Shown here one piece after another: positions 16,790 to 26,410 of a stretch of 64,000 nt of DNA. The position numbers and the translations under genes were made by a program. The notes under the pieces were generated by a model, which saw only the letters and a list, made by a program, of their open reading frames with translations, was not told where the DNA came from and did not search any database. How positions within the stretch are numbered: position 1 is the stretch's first letter; every line of letters begins with the position of its first letter. Source of the DNA: an uncultured bacterium (GTDB taxonomy: Bacteria; Actinomycetota; Coriobacteriia; Coriobacteriales; Coriobacteriaceae); contig CAJMQJ010000003.1 in NCBI GenBank assembly GCA_905215525.1, positions 145,427 to 209,426 on the forward strand, read 5' to 3'.

Positions 16790-19318
16790 CTACTCGTTGT
16801 CGCCTGCGGTCATCTGCGTTGCGGAGAGCGCGCCGTCGGCTGCTGTTGCGGCTGCGGCGTCGGGCCAGACCCAGTCGGTGAAGGCCGGGTGGTCGTAGCC
16901 CTCATCGCACGCGAACTCAAAGGCCTCGGTGCGGAATGCCTCCCACTTATCAATCTGCTCGGCAAACTTATCGGCGTCGACCATGCGCAGCACGTCGGCG
17001 GCCAGTGTCCAGCGGTCCATGTTGTTCAGGCGCAGCATGTCGAACGGCGTTGTCGTGGAGCCTTTCTCCTCGTAGCCGTGGACGCGGAAGGCATCGTGGC
17101 CGGGGCGGTTCCAGATCAGGCGGCGAATCGTGCCGGCATAGGCGTGGAACGCGAAGAGGACGGGCTTCTCGCCGCAGCCGAACAGCTCAGCCCAGCGCTC
17201 GTCGCTGAGAGCCTGGTCGTTCTCGCAGACGTTCTGGATCTTGAGCAGATCGACCACGTTGACGAACCATACCTTGATGCCCAGCTCGCGCAGCATGTCG
17301 GTTGCAGCCAGAGCCTCGAGCGTCGGCACGTCGCCGCAGGTGGCGACCACGACATCGGCCTCGGCGAGCGAATCGGCGGTCGATGCCCACTCCCAGGTCG
17401 CAACGCCCTCGGCGAGCTCCGCCTTGGCCTCGTCGACCGTCTGGAAGGTCGGAGCAGGCTGCTTGCCGCAGAAGATGGCGTTGACGCAGTCGGTGGACTG
17501 GTAGACGCGCTCGGCAACGGCAAGGGCCATGTTGGCGTCGGCCGGATAGTAGGCATTCACGATGTGCGTGTCGTTGGCCTTGTTGAGCAGCAGGTCGATA
17601 AAGCCGGGGTCCTGGTGCGAGAAGCCGTTGTGGTCCTGACGCCAGACGTGGCTCGACAGCAAAATGTTAAGGCCGCTGATGGGGGCACGCCACGGAATCT
17701 CGCGCTTGGTAGCCTCGAGCCACTTGCAGTGCTGGTTGACCATGGAGTCGACCACATGGACAAAGCTCTCGTAGGAGCTCCACACGCCGGAGCGGCCGGT
17801 GAGCACGTAGGCCTCGAGGAAGCCCTCGCACTGGTGCTCGGACAGCTGCTCGACGACCTTACCGGAGCCTGCCAGCAGCTCGTCGTTGGCCTCGTCCTCG
17901 TAGAAGCCGGCGTCCCACTGCTTCTTGGTCACCTTGTAGGCAGCCTGCAGACGGTTGGACGCGGTCTCGTCGGGACCAAAGATGCGGAAGTCATCCATGT
18001 TATTGGCCAGAACGTCGGCAGTGTACTCACCAAAGACGCGGGCGGCCTCGGTAGAGCCCCAGCCATGACCCTTAGTTGCGACGGGGACCTCGTGGGCATG
18101 AATATCGGGCAGCTCGAGCTCGCGGCGCACCTTACCGCCGTTCGCGTTGGGGTTGGCGCCGATGCGCAGCTCGCCGGTCGGCATAAAGGCCGTCACCTCG
18201 GGGCGCACCTGGCCCTCGGGCGTAAAGAGCTCCTCGGGCTTGTAGGAACGCAGCCACTCGCGCAGCACGCGGAAGTGCTCGTGGGTGTCCTTGGCACTCG
18301 CCAGCGGCACCTGATGCGCGCGCCAGGAGTCCTCGGTCTTCTTGCCGTCGATCTGCTTGGGGCAGGTCCAGCCCTTGGGCGTGCGGAACACAATCATGGG
18401 GTAGGCCGGGCGGACCACGGTCTCGCCTGCGGCGGCCTGGGCCTGCGCGGTTGCCTTGATGTCACAGATCTCATCGAAGACCTGCTCAAACAGGGCAGCG
18501 AAACGCGCATGAATGCTTGCGTGGCTCTCGTCGTCAAAGCCGGCGACAAAGAAGTGCGGCTTATAGCCCATGCCCTCAAAGAACTTGGTGAGCTCTTCGT
18601 CGGACACGCGGGCGAGGATGGTGGGGTTGGCGATCTTGTAGCCGTTGAGGTGCAGGATCGGCAAAACGATACCGTCGGTTGCCGCGTTCACGAGCTTGTT
18701 GGATTGCCAAGAGGTCGCGAGCGGGCCGGTCTCGGACTCGCCGTCGCCCACCACGGCCACGGCCAACAGGCTCGGGTTGTCCATGACGGCACCGTAAGCG
18801 TGGCTGAGCGTGTAGCCGAGCTCGCCGCCCTCGTGGATGGAACCGGGCGTCTCGGGCGCAAAGTGGCTCGGGATGCCGCCGGGATAAGAGAACTGGCGGA
18901 AGAACCTCTGCAGGCCTGCCTCGTCATTGGTGATGTCGGGGCGAATCTCGCGGTAGGTGCCGTCGAGCAGCGACTGAGCAGTACCGGCGGGGCCACCGTG
19001 ACCAGGGCCCATCAAGAAGATAGCATTCTGGTTGTGGTCGGCGATCAGTCGATTGACGTGACCGAACAGGAAGTTGATGCCGGGCGTGGTGCCCCAGTGG
19101 CCAACCAGGCGGTGCTTAACGTCCGGACGACCGAAGTCGCGCACCTCACCGGTTTTCTCGTCGACAAAGTCGGGGCGCATTAGCGGGTTAGAGCGAAGGT
19201 AGATCTGACCGACGGACAGATAGTTCGATGCGCGCCAATACAGGTCGACGCCCTCGAGCTCGGAAGCCGGCACCTCGTGGCCCAGCTTTTGCCACGGCGT
19301 CCCCAGTGTTTTAGCCAT
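16790..19318 (-). CDS. xfp: Phosphoketolase (xylulose-5-P / fructose-6-P)
   Basis: 842 aa thiamine-diphosphate enzyme. Family segments are clear: [41 protein letters not shown] (ThDP motif GDG...), and [10 protein letters not shown]. It cleaves xylulose 5-phosphate (and often fructose 6-phosphate) with phosphate to acetyl phosphate plus a triose or tetrose phosphate, the core of bifid-type sugar fermentation. Its promoter region carries LacI-type operators and the LacI-family gene lies directly upstream on the same strand. Composite hairpin C-D follows the stop. Confidence 0.95.
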   Translation of the reverse strand: MAKTLGTPWQKLGHEVPASELEGVDLYWRASNYLSVGQIYLRSNPLMRPDFVDEKTGEVRDFGRPDVKHRLVGHWGTTPGINFLFGHVNRLIADHNQNAIFLMGPGHGGPAGTAQSLLDGTYREIRPDITNDEAGLQRFFRQFSYPGGIPSHFAPETPGSIHEGGELGYTLSHAYGAVMDNPSLLAVAVVGDGESETGPLATSWQSNKLVNAATDGIVLPILHLNGYKIANPTILARVSDEELTKFFEGMGYKPHFFVAGFDDESHASIHARFAALFEQVFDEICDIKATAQAQAAAGETVVRPAYPMIVFRTPKGWTCPKQIDGKKTEDSWRAHQVPLASAKDTHEHFRVLREWLRSYKPEELFTPEGQVRPEVTAFMPTGELRIGANPNANGGKVRRELELPDIHAHEVPVATKGHGWGSTEAARVFGEYTADVLANNMDDFRIFGPDETASNRLQAAYKVTKKQWDAGFYEDEANDELLAGSGKVVEQLSEHQCEGFLEAYVLTGRSGVWSSYESFVHVVDSMVNQHCKWLEATKREIPWRAPISGLNILLSSHVWRQDHNGFSHQDPGFIDLLLNKANDTHIVNAYYPADANMALAVAERVYQSTDCVNAIFCGKQPAPTFQTVDEAKAELAEGVATWEWASTADSLAEADVVVATCGDVPTLEALAATDMLRELGIKVWFVNVVDLLKIQNVCENDQALSDERWAELFGCGEKPVLFAFHAYAGTIRRLIWNRPGHDAFRVHGYEEKGSTTTPFDMLRLNNMDRWTLAADVLRMVDADKFAEQIDKWEAFRTEAFEFACDEGYDHPAFTDWVWPDAAAATAADGALSATQMTAGDNE

Positions 19319-19376
19319 TGTTTATGTCCCTTCGCTGTGCGGTCACCCTCCAATACGGCAACCTTTCGTTGGGACC

Positions 19377-19419
19377 AGTATATTTGCTAAAACGTTTTAT
19401 CATGGTGAAAAAACGTTTT
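19377..19419 (-). promoter_or_regulatory. xfp promoter with two LacI-type operators
   Basis: Two palindromes stand in tandem: TAAAACGTTTTA (19388-19399) and AAAACGTTTT (19410-19419). A possible -10 box TATACT (19377-19382 read on the minus strand) places the first operator between -35 and -10, where a repressor would block RNA polymerase. A third copy, TAAACGTTTTTA (19514-19525), overlaps the end of the LacI gene. The A/T-rich arms around a central CG fit LacI/GalR family sites. Confidence 0.65.
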
Positions 19420-19522
19420 ACCACCCTTATCAATCCCATCGATTAGCAAAACGCGACATTCACCTGCGACGTTGATTGTCACAGGTGCTCCACATTCGGT
19501 CTCTGCAAATTGGTAAACGTTT

Positions 19523-20551
19523 TTAGTTGTGTTTAGTAAGCTCGAGCACGCTGTCCTTAACGATAAGCTCCGGCTCCAGAACGACCTCTTCGGCACGCCT
19601 GCCGCCCCTACCGGCAAGACGCTTGGACATGCAGCCAAAAGCATGCTCCGCAAGGACACCAGGGTCCTGCTCAATCGCGGTCAGTGCCGGCTCAAAGAGA
19701 ACGTCGGCCGCCGAGTTGTCATAGCTCACCACCGAGATATCGCCCGGGATGCTCTTCCCCATCTCGTGCAAGCGCTTGAGCAAACCGAGGGCAATGTTAT
19801 CCGAGCTTGCGAACACGGCAGTGGCGTCAGTTGCGAGCACTGCCTCCGAGGCCTCGTATGCGCTCGGAATGTAGTACTCGCTCTCAAACTCCAAACGCGC
19901 GTCGATCGGCAGGCCAACCTCGCGCAGCGCGCGCTCATAGCCGGCAAGTCGCTTGCGACCCGTATTGGAACGGCGGGCATTAACCAGGCAGGCAATACGG
20001 CGGTGGCCTTGCTCGATCAGATAGCGGGTGGCCATATAGCCGCCCATCTCGTGGTCGAACATCACCTTGTCGCACTCGAGCCCCTCAATGGCACGGTCGA
20101 CCATTACGGCCGGGATGGTCAGGTGGCTGACCTCTTCGCGCAGGGCGCGGTCATCGGAGAACTCGTCACCCACCACCAGGAAGACGCCATCAACGCCGCG
20201 CGTCACCAGCTGGCGCAGCAGCTCCAGATCGTCATCGGCGCTTCCGCCCGAGCTGGTAATGAAGAGCGCATAGCCGTCCTCGCGGCAGCGCTTTTCCAGG
20301 CTACCGGCGAGCGAGGCAAAAAAGCGGCTCTCGATGTTAGGGACGATAAGGCCCAGCGTGCGCGACTCGCGCATGACCAGGCTGCGCGCAATCTGGTTGG
20401 GAACATAGTGGTTGCGCGCCGCGACCTCTTTGATGAGCTTGCGGTTTTCTTCCGAGATGCGACAGGGCCGATTATTGAGAACAAGCGAGACCGACGAGGG
20501 GGAAAGCCCCACCTCCTGGGCGATCTGCTTGAGGGTGACTTTGTTGGCCAT
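19523..20551 (-). CDS. LacI-family transcriptional regulator
   Basis: 342 aa. Residues 4-55 form the LacI helix-turn-helix and hinge (KVTLKQIAQEVGLSPSSVS, VLNNRP, YVPNQIARSL). The rest is a periplasmic-binding-like sensor domain (TLGLIVPNIESRFFASL). It is upstream of xfp on the same strand, and CG-centred palindromes lie in the gap, so it probably represses phosphoketolase in response to a sugar or sugar phosphate. The effector is unknown. Confidence 0.9.
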   Translation of the reverse strand: MANKVTLKQIAQEVGLSPSSVSLVLNNRPCRISEENRKLIKEVAARNHYVPNQIARSLVMRESRTLGLIVPNIESRFFASLAGSLEKRCREDGYALFITSSGGSADDDLELLRQLVTRGVDGVFLVVGDEFSDDRALREEVSHLTIPAVMVDRAIEGLECDKVMFDHEMGGYMATRYLIEQGHRRIACLVNARRSNTGRKRLAGYERALREVGLPIDARLEFESEYYIPSAYEASEAVLATDATAVFASSDNIALGLLKRLHEMGKSIPGDISVVSYDNSAADVLFEPALTAIEQDPGVLAEHAFGCMSKRLAGRGGRRAEEVVLEPELIVKDSVLELTKHN

Positions 20552-20734
20552 CTCGCTCCTTCCGGGTTTACGCGCAATCTCTTGAAAGTATAGCGACTAC
20601 CCCTCTACCTCGGTGATAAACACTTTACCAATCCGGTGGACGGCTGTTTTATCGCCGCCAGCGCACCAAATCCGTCCGGGTGGGGTATATTGCAATCGAT
20701 TGATGACAACGACCACCAAAAGGCGGATATTCGT

Positions 20735-21697
20735 ATGCACGAGAACGATTTTTTTAACGAGGACCTGCTGTGCGCGCTCGCTGGCGTTGCCGGCGAGGAC
20801 AACGTGCTGATGAGCGAGCCCATGCGCGAGCACACCACGTTTAAGATCGGCGGTCCGGCCGACGTCTTTGTCACGCCCGATACTGAGCAGGGCCTCGTCG
20901 CCACGCTCGATACCTGCTATCGCTGCAATCTACCACTCACCATCGTGGGCAACGGCTCCGACTTGCTCGTCGGCGACAAGGGCATCCGCGGCGTCGTCGT
21001 AGCGCTGGGCGAGGGCCTCTCCGACATTACGGTCGACGGCACGCACGTCACGGCGGCAGCCGGCGCGCTGCTCTCGGACGTAGCGGCAGCGGCAGCCGAG
21101 GCTAGTCTTACCGGCATGGAGCCCATCTCGGGCATTCCCGGATCGGTCGGCGGCGCCTGCTACATGAACGCCGGTGCCTACGGCGCCTGCATGGCCGATG
21201 TGCTGGAGTCCGTGCGCGTCTACAAACCTGCTCGCCAGCTCGACGACGGCACCCGCGGCAGCGGCAATATCATTGAGTTCGATGTCGATGAGCTCAACCT
21301 GGGCTATCGCAAGAGCCGCATCGCCGACGACGGCTTTATCGTGCTCTCGGCCACCTTCAATCTCGCCCCGGGCAACGCCGCGATGATCAAGGCCGACATG
21401 GACGACTACCGCCAACGCCGCGAGGACAAGCAGCCGCTCGACATGCCGAGCGCCGGCTCCACCTTCAAGCGTCCCGAGGGCTATTTTGCCGGCAAGCTCA
21501 TCATGGACGCCGGCCTGCGCGGCCACGCCATCGGCGGCGCCCAGGTGAGCGAGAAACACTGCGGCTTCATCGTCAACACCGACCACGCCACCGCCGCCGA
21601 CGTCGACGAACTCATCCGCCACATCCAAACAACCGTCAAAGACCAATTCGACGTAGACCTCGAACCCGAAGTCCACCGAGTCGGCGAATTCCTCTAA
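20735..21697 (+). CDS. murB: UDP-N-acetylenolpyruvoylglucosamine reductase MurB
   Basis: 320 aa FAD enzyme. FAD-binding segments FKIGGPADV and VGNGSDLLV, the PISGIPGSVGGACYMNAGAYG core, and the late SAGSTFKRPEG plus AGLRGHAIGGAQVSEKHCGFIVN are present. It reduces UDP-GlcNAc-enolpyruvate to UDP-MurNAc in cytoplasmic peptidoglycan synthesis. Start ATG 20735 is preceded by AAAGGCGG. The SxxxK-less type II layout is suggested by the compact C-terminus but not certain. Confidence 0.95.
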   Translation: MHENDFFNEDLLCALAGVAGEDNVLMSEPMREHTTFKIGGPADVFVTPDTEQGLVATLDTCYRCNLPLTIVGNGSDLLVGDKGIRGVVVALGEGLSDITVDGTHVTAAAGALLSDVAAAAAEASLTGMEPISGIPGSVGGACYMNAGAYGACMADVLESVRVYKPARQLDDGTRGSGNIIEFDVDELNLGYRKSRIADDGFIVLSATFNLAPGNAAMIKADMDDYRQRREDKQPLDMPSAGSTFKRPEGYFAGKLIMDAGLRGHAIGGAQVSEKHCGFIVNTDHATAADVDELIRHIQTTVKDQFDVDLEPEVHRVGEFL

Positions 21698-21701
21698 AAA
21701 A

Positions 21702-21723
21702 GAAGGCCCCGAAAGGGGCCTTC
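21702..21723 (+). terminator. Intrinsic terminator of murB
   Basis: GAAGGCCCC and GGGGCCTTC form a 9-bp stem with a GAAA loop, starting 4 bases after the murB stop and followed by a T-rich tract (ctttctttt). Confidence 0.85.
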
Positions 21724-21775
21724 ACTTTCTTTTATTCAGACAACCAATCCGGTGCGTAGCGCCCCGAACCCGAGA

Positions 21776-21911
21776 GGGCCGCGTGCCCGCCCGCAATATA
21801 TTTGATTGATCGCGAGTTCCGCACGCAAAGAAGGCCACTTAATGTGGCCTTCGTCTTGCGCAGGACTGCCCGAGCAGGCAATCAAATATATTGCGGGCGG
21901 GCACGCGGCCC
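21776..21911. repeat. Giant hairpin E, structured-loop family (33-bp perfect stem, 70-nt loop)
   Basis: Arms 21776-21808 and 21879-21911 are complementary over 33 bp. The loop (21809-21878) begins atcgcgagttccgcacg and contains an inner hairpin GAAGGCCAC-ttaat-GTGGCCTTC, then CAGGACTG and GAGCAGG. The element ends 8 bp past the stop of the following minus-strand gene. Same loop family as F, G and H, with changes on both sides of the inner stem that preserve pairing. Confidence 0.92.
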
Positions 21912-21919
21912 AGTCGGCT

Positions 21920-23125
21920 TTACGACAGCGCAATACCGCCAAGCCAGCCCCAACGCACGCCAGAGCCAGTACCATAAAAGCTAATGAACGAATCAAGCGA
22001 CTTAGACGTAATGGCGCCCTCGTTGCTCATTACGATGCCGCCGCCAACGTAGATACCCACATGACCGTAGATAAGGCCCGGAGCACCCGTGCCGCTGTGC
22101 GAGGAATCGGCCACGATCATGCCCACCTGCAGCGCCGAGCGGTCGGAGCTATAGCACCAGGCGTTGAACATGTCACACGCGTTGCCGCCAAAATAGCCCA
22201 CGCCGGCATTGCGGAATACGTTGGTAACCCAAGCGGCGCACCAGTTCAGGCCAGGCGAAGGGGTGGAGTAGCATGCGTTGACGACGGCCTGCTGCTTGCC
22301 CGAGCCGGCATTCTGTTGCGGAGTTCCGGGCGCATACGATCCGCCACCCGAGCTTGAACCACCCGAGTAGGAATTGTTCTTGTTTGCGGCAGCCGCGGCA
22401 GCGGCGGCCTTCCTAGCGGCCTCCTCGGCCTGGGCGGCAGCGAGAATCTCGGAATCACGCTGAGCCATGAGTTCCTTGACGTCGTCGGAAAGACCGTTCA
22501 GCACGGTCTGGACCTCCTGCTGCTTGGCCTGCATGTCCTGCATCTGAGCAGTCTGCTGGTCCTTGAGCTTCTCCAGGTCGGCCTTTTGTGATTCGAGCTC
22601 GGTCTTCTGTGCGTCGAGCTCAGCCTGAATCGTCTGGATATCCTCGATGGCATCGCGGTCGCTCTTGTTGATCTTCTCAACGTAATGCGCGTTGGCGACG
22701 AGTTCCTCAAACGAGCCAGAGGCCAGCAGCAGCGACAGGATGTTCGTACCGCCGGACTTGTAGCTGGCGGCCACGCGATCGGAAAGGTCGTTGCGCTTCT
22801 TCTTGAGCTCGGCCTTCTTTTCATCGATCTGGGCCTGCGTGTCGTCAATCTTGCCCTGGACATTCTCGATGTCGTTGAGGGTCTGGGCATTCTTGTTGGC
22901 GAGCGCCGCGTACTCATTGGCAATGCTGTCGAGCTGAGCCTGGACCTCGTCGAGCTGGGCCTGGGCGGCATTCAGTTTGTCGGTGGTTTCTTGACTGGCC
23001 TCAGCCGCATGGGCGCGGGCGGGCAGGCCAAAAAGAACAGCCGCAGAAGCGGCGCCGAAAAGAGCCTTAAGGGCAGTGCGGCGCGAAAGCTCCTGCGTAA
23101 AGATGGAATCGTTGTTTGGTGACAT
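21920..23125 (-). CDS. Secreted coiled-coil cell-wall hydrolase (PcsB-like, CHAP/NlpC-type C-terminus)
   Basis: 401 aa. A Tat-like signal sits at the N-terminus (SRRTALKALFGAASAAVLF, cleavage likely after ARAHA). Residues about 45-235 are heptad-rich coiled coil, interrupted by a SGGTNILSLLLASGSFEELV segment typical of PcsB/CwlO-type proteins. A Gly/Ser linker follows. The C-terminal about 125 residues carry a Cys in LNWCAAWVTNVF and a His in YGHVGIYVGGG, matching a CHAP/NlpC-P60 cysteine peptidase. It probably cleaves peptidoglycan crosslinks during division under control of the coiled coil (known for PcsB with FtsEX). Confidence 0.8.
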   Translation of the reverse strand: MSPNNDSIFTQELSRRTALKALFGAASAAVLFGLPARAHAAEASQETTDKLNAAQAQLDEVQAQLDSIANEYAALANKNAQTLNDIENVQGKIDDTQAQIDEKKAELKKKRNDLSDRVAASYKSGGTNILSLLLASGSFEELVANAHYVEKINKSDRDAIEDIQTIQAELDAQKTELESQKADLEKLKDQQTAQMQDMQAKQQEVQTVLNGLSDDVKELMAQRDSEILAAAQAEEAARKAAAAAAAANKNNSYSGGSSSGGGSYAPGTPQQNAGSGKQQAVVNACYSTPSPGLNWCAAWVTNVFRNAGVGYFGGNACDMFNAWCYSSDRSALQVGMIVADSSHSGTGAPGLIYGHVGIYVGGGIVMSNEGAITSKSLDSFISFYGTGSGVRWGWLGGIALS

Positions 23126-23393
23126 ATGTACTCCGTTACATGCTTATTTATATGTCGCTCAACTCAAACATATTAACGCACATCGCGCTTGTCCCAACTA
23201 TTTCCACGAACGGCTGGAAAAGCATGGTCAGCGGCTCGCAAATACGTCCCACACCAAAGGTAAGGATTATGCAAATAACACCCTATGAGTACGTTAACAT
23301 CAATCCTCTGGTTTTCCTGCCCCGCGTGTTTTGGGCGCCCCCAGCTGCGCTATACTCCCCTCAAGAAGTGTTCCTGATTCGATAGGAGACTAC

Positions 23394-24455
23394 ATGTCCA
23401 AAGCACTCGACCCCAAAGACACCTGCGTCCTCGTTACCGGCGGCGCCGGCTTTATCGGCTCGCACACCGTCGTTCAGCTGCTCGAGGGTGGCTACCAGGT
23501 TGTCGTCGTCGATGACCTCTCCAACTCCAGCGCCGTTGCCATCGACCGCGTCAAGACCATCGTGGGCGACGAGGCCGCCAAGAACCTCACCTTCTACGAG
23601 GCCAACGTGCTCGACCGCGATGCGATGAACAAGATCTTCGATACCCACCAGATCGACCGCGTCATCCACTTCGCCGGCTTTAAGGCCGTTGGCGAGTCGG
23701 TGAGCAAGCCCGTCGAGTACTACCACAACAATATCGAGAACACCCTGGTGCTCATCGATGTCATGCGCAACCACGGCTGTAAGTCCATCATCTTCTCGAG
23801 CTCTTCGACCGTCTACGGCGATCCGGACAATCCGCCCGTCACCGAGGAAGACCCCAAGAAGCCCGCGACCAACCCCTATGGTTGGACCAAGTGGATGATT
23901 GAGCAGATCCTCATGGACGTCCACACCGCCGACCCCGAGTGGGACGTCGTGCTGCTCCGTTATTTCAATCCCATCGGTGCCCATCCGTCGGGCCTGATCG
24001 GCGAGGACCCCAAGGGCATCCCCAACAACCTGGTGCCCTACGTCGCCCAGGTCGCCGTCGGTAAGCTCGAGGCCGTTCAGGTCTTTGGCAACGACTACCC
24101 CACCCCCGACGGCACCGGCGTGCGCGACTACATCCACGTGTGCGACCTGGCATCCGGTCACGTTGCCGCCCTCAACTGGATGAACGGCAAGACCGGCGTC
24201 GAGATCTTTAACCTGGGCACCGGCACCGGCACCTCGGTACTCGAGGTCGTCGCCGCCTTCTCCAAGGCCTGCGGCAAGGAGCTGCCCTACGTGATTCGCG
24301 AGCGCCGTGCCGGCGATATCGCCGCCAACTGGTGCGATGCCTCCAAGGCCGAACGCATGATGGGCTGGAAGGCCCAGTACGACATCGCGGACATGTGCCG
24401 CGACAGCTGGAATTGGCAGAGCCATAACCCCAACGGCTTCGCCGACGCCGAGTAG
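23394..24455 (+). CDS. galE: UDP-glucose 4-epimerase GalE
   Basis: 353 aa short-chain dehydrogenase. NAD-binding VTGGAGFIGSHTV at the N-terminus, SSSSTVYGDP with the catalytic Ser, and YGWTKWMIEQ with the Tyr-x3-Lys pair are visible. It interconverts UDP-glucose and UDP-galactose. ATG 23394 follows TAGGAG by 6 nt. The 270-bp gap upstream (23126-23393) is AT-rich and serves the divergent hydrolase gene and galE; I see no further gene in it. Confidence 0.95.
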   Translation: MSKALDPKDTCVLVTGGAGFIGSHTVVQLLEGGYQVVVVDDLSNSSAVAIDRVKTIVGDEAAKNLTFYEANVLDRDAMNKIFDTHQIDRVIHFAGFKAVGESVSKPVEYYHNNIENTLVLIDVMRNHGCKSIIFSSSSTVYGDPDNPPVTEEDPKKPATNPYGWTKWMIEQILMDVHTADPEWDVVLLRYFNPIGAHPSGLIGEDPKGIPNNLVPYVAQVAVGKLEAVQVFGNDYPTPDGTGVRDYIHVCDLASGHVAALNWMNGKTGVEIFNLGTGTGTSVLEVVAAFSKACGKELPYVIRERRAGDIAANWCDASKAERMMGWKAQYDIADMCRDSWNWQSHNPNGFADAE

Positions 24456-24464
24456 CCACTCCCC

Positions 24465-24566
24465 CGTGCTAGGTTTTGTGGCATGCCTCAAAACCTAGCA
24501 CGCGACATGCTCGGCACATGCCGCTTCCTGCATGGGTAGATTTCTAGACATGTCCCAAAAATCTAC
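24465..24566. repeat. Two small variable-stem hairpins downstream of galE
   Basis: First: CGTGCTAGGTTTTG (24465-24478) pairs perfectly with CAAAACCTAGCACG (24489-24502); the 10-nt loop has the palindrome GGCATGCC. Second: GTAGATTT (24536-24543) pairs with AAATCTAC (24559-24566); the loop has GACATGTC. The stems are unrelated but each loop holds an 8-bp palindrome around CATG. Confidence 0.7.
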
Positions 24567-24569
24567 TGG

Positions 24570-24601
24570 CCCCGGCCTCCAATGTGAGGTCGGGGCTTTT
24601 T
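24570..24601 (+). terminator. Intrinsic terminator of galE
   Basis: CCCCGGCCTC (24570-24579) pairs with GAGGTCGGGG (24586-24595) with one wobble, followed by CTTTTT. The IS3-like remnant begins immediately after the T-run, so the island junction is close to this terminator. Confidence 0.85.
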
Positions 24602-24818
24602 AGGAACTCGTTCTCGAGCTCGAGCTCGCGCATGCACTTGCGGCCGCCGCGACCGGGTGGTTGGTCAGCTCCTTCTTCCTGACCGTCACCCATCTTCCCA
24701 GGGTCTTCTCGTTGATGCCGAGGTCGGCTGCCACTTGGGCGATGGGCTTCCCCGACGCGGCGGCGAAGTCTGCGGCCTCGGCGCGGTACCCCGCTGTGTA
24801 GGAGGGCCCGTCTGCCAT
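24600..24818 (-). pseudogene. IS3-like transposase OrfA remnant
   Basis: The frame starting at ATG 24818 (AAAGGAG upstream) encodes a helix-turn-helix start: YTAGYRAEAADFAAA, IAQVAADLGINEKTLGRWV. This is the OrfA pattern of IS3 elements. Near the 3' end the original frame is lost: a shift by one base restores GRGGRKCMRELELENEF, the OrfA coiled coil. The sequence then stops at the galE terminator with no OrfB. It is therefore a truncated, frameshifted remnant marking the left edge of the island. Confidence 0.75.
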
Positions 24819-24907
24819 GACTGACACTCCTTTCTTTTTGGCGCTGAAACGATTATCGCCGCTCAACGCCATTCCTCTAAGTCAAGTGTCCTTGAATACG
24901 ATACAGT

Positions 24908-25030
24908 TCAAATGGACGAGGAGAATCTGGCGCTCCTCTCGATGAGCCCGGAGAGGTCCCTGGTCGTCACCTTCCCCCGCGCGAACGCGAAGCGGACGGC
25001 GGCGAGCCATGTCCTCACCGCGCGTTCCAT
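24908..25030 (-). CDS. Small hypothetical ORF (40 aa)
   Basis: The frame runs from ATG 25030 to TGA 24908 and reads MERAVRTWLAAVRFAF followed by ARGKVTTRDLSGLIERSA. Codon use is GC-rich at third positions, as in real genes here, and unlike the lower-GC ATPase gene beside it. It may be a fragment of a larger element-encoded protein left beside the IS3 remnant. I do not recognise a family. Confidence 0.3.
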   Translation of the reverse strand: MERAVRTWLAAVRFAFARGKVTTRDLSGLIERSARFSSSI

Positions 25031-25111
25031 TTAGGGAGTCCTCGAGAAGTCGATCTCTCTGTGCGATAATCGAGCTATTGAGTCTCGCGAGTTTAGAGCT
25101 GGTGATATGCA

Positions 25112-26410
25112 TTGAAAATCAAGATGAAAAACATCGGCAGGGTCGCTGAGGCCGATATCGAGATTAATGGTATTGCCGTGATCGCCGGGGAGAACGGGAC
25201 GGGGAAAAGCACGGTTGGAAAAGCGCTTTATGCGGCCTTCAACAGCATGTCCGATTCGGAGAACAAAATCGACCGCATGAGGCGCAATAGTGTTGAGCGC
25301 GCCATCAGGAAGGCATATGTGGGAAGCCCTCTCGACTCCACGTCTCGCCACAGGCGAACTGCTGGAAGAATGAATAGTTTCATCGACAGGGTTTTTTCGG
25401 GCGAGTGCACGAGGGACGAGCTTATTGATGAGATAAAGGAGTATTACGGGGAGGAGATCTCCCGTGAGATCGAATCCGATTTCACGAATGGCGTAGCAGG
25501 AGTTGCCGATCAGATTATCGAGATCATGGATATCTCCGATGATGAGGTATTTCGTGCGATTGCGACAAACAGGTTCCGAAGCGAGTTCAACGGCCAGATC
25601 AATTCGGTTTTCGGCGAAGAGCCCGGGAAGGTCGAACTCCAGATAAAGGACGCATCTACGGTTTTCTCGGTTGCAAGTGACGAGGTGGCGGAGGTGCACG
25701 ATAGGAGGGTTTTGCGATTCAGGGCGCATTATCTGGACGACCCGTTCCTGATCGATTCTCTCGGAGGACCCTACGGCCCCGCTTTTCGGTTCAAGCCCCT
25801 CCTTGGACACCAGGAGGAGCTGCGGCAAGATTTGATTCAGGCGACCATCCGTAACGATGACAGCGAGTCCTCGCTGTTCGAAGAGATCGCGAAGGAGCGA
25901 CACCTGAAGGTTCTCATGGACAAGGTTTCCTCCTTATGTCCGGGGCATTTCGAGAGGAGCGAAAGTCGCGGTCACCTTACGTATCTCGAAGAGGGCTTCG
26001 CTCGGGGGTTGGAGCCTGGGAACCTTTCTGCTGGCTTGAAGACGTTCGCCATCATGAAGGTGCTCTTGAAGTCCGGCGCGCTAGATGCCGGAGGGACTAT
26101 TATCCTCGATGAACCCGAGATTCATCTTCATCCTGCATGGCAGCTGGCCTTCGCCGAGATAATCGTGCTGCTCCAGAAAGAGCTCGGGATGCACGTCTTA
26201 ATGAGCACCCATAGTCCATATTTCCTGAATGCGATCGAAGTGTATTCTAAGAAGCACGCTGTTGATGGATTGTGCTCATATTATCTTGCGGAGACCTGCA
26301 CTGATGGACGCTCTCGCTTTGCCGATATAACCGGCTCGACTGAGGTCGCCTACGAGAAGCTGGCGGCTCCTTTTGATACGCTTGAGAGGGAGGAGTACGG
26401 CCTTGAGTAG
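25112..26410 (+). CDS. OLD/AAA-type ATPase (AAA_15/21 family), candidate defence ATPase
   Basis: 432 aa with a TTG start (GGTGAT upstream). Walker A is AGENGTGKSTVG near residue 30. A long insertion with charged helices follows (about 60-280). The ABC-like signature LSAGLKTFAIMKVLL, Walker B IILDEPEIHLHP and the H-loop STHSPYFLNAI lie in the C-terminal third. This layout is that of SMC/OLD-like ATPases found in Septu, PARIS, Gabija-type and retron defence systems. No TOPRIM domain is fused. The next gene overlaps it by 8 bp, so the two proteins very likely act together. Codon use is less GC-rich than in the flanking core genes, consistent with acquisition. Confidence 0.7.
   Translation: MKIKMKNIGRVAEADIEINGIAVIAGENGTGKSTVGKALYAAFNSMSDSENKIDRMRRNSVERAIRKAYVGSPLDSTSRHRRTAGRMNSFIDRVFSGECTRDELIDEIKEYYGEEISREIESDFTNGVAGVADQIIEIMDISDDEVFRAIATNRFRSEFNGQINSVFGEEPGKVELQIKDASTVFSVASDEVAEVHDRRVLRFRAHYLDDPFLIDSLGGPYGPAFRFKPLLGHQEELRQDLIQATIRNDDSESSLFEEIAKERHLKVLMDKVSSLCPGHFERSESRGHLTYLEEGFARGLEPGNLSAGLKTFAIMKVLLKSGALDAGGTIILDEPEIHLHPAWQLAFAEIIVLLQKELGMHVLMSTHSPYFLNAIEVYSKKHAVDGLCSYYLAETCTDGRSRFADITGSTEVAYEKLAAPFDTLEREEYGLE

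Noticed and set aside
16889..19183. 764-codon open frame on the plus strand over phosphoketolase
   Set aside because: Shadow of xfp: third-codon GC pattern fits the minus-strand frame and the product resembles nothing.
25031..25903. 290-codon minus-strand frame opposite the ATPase gene
   Set aside because: No motifs; the plus frame has Walker motifs and a coupled downstream gene.
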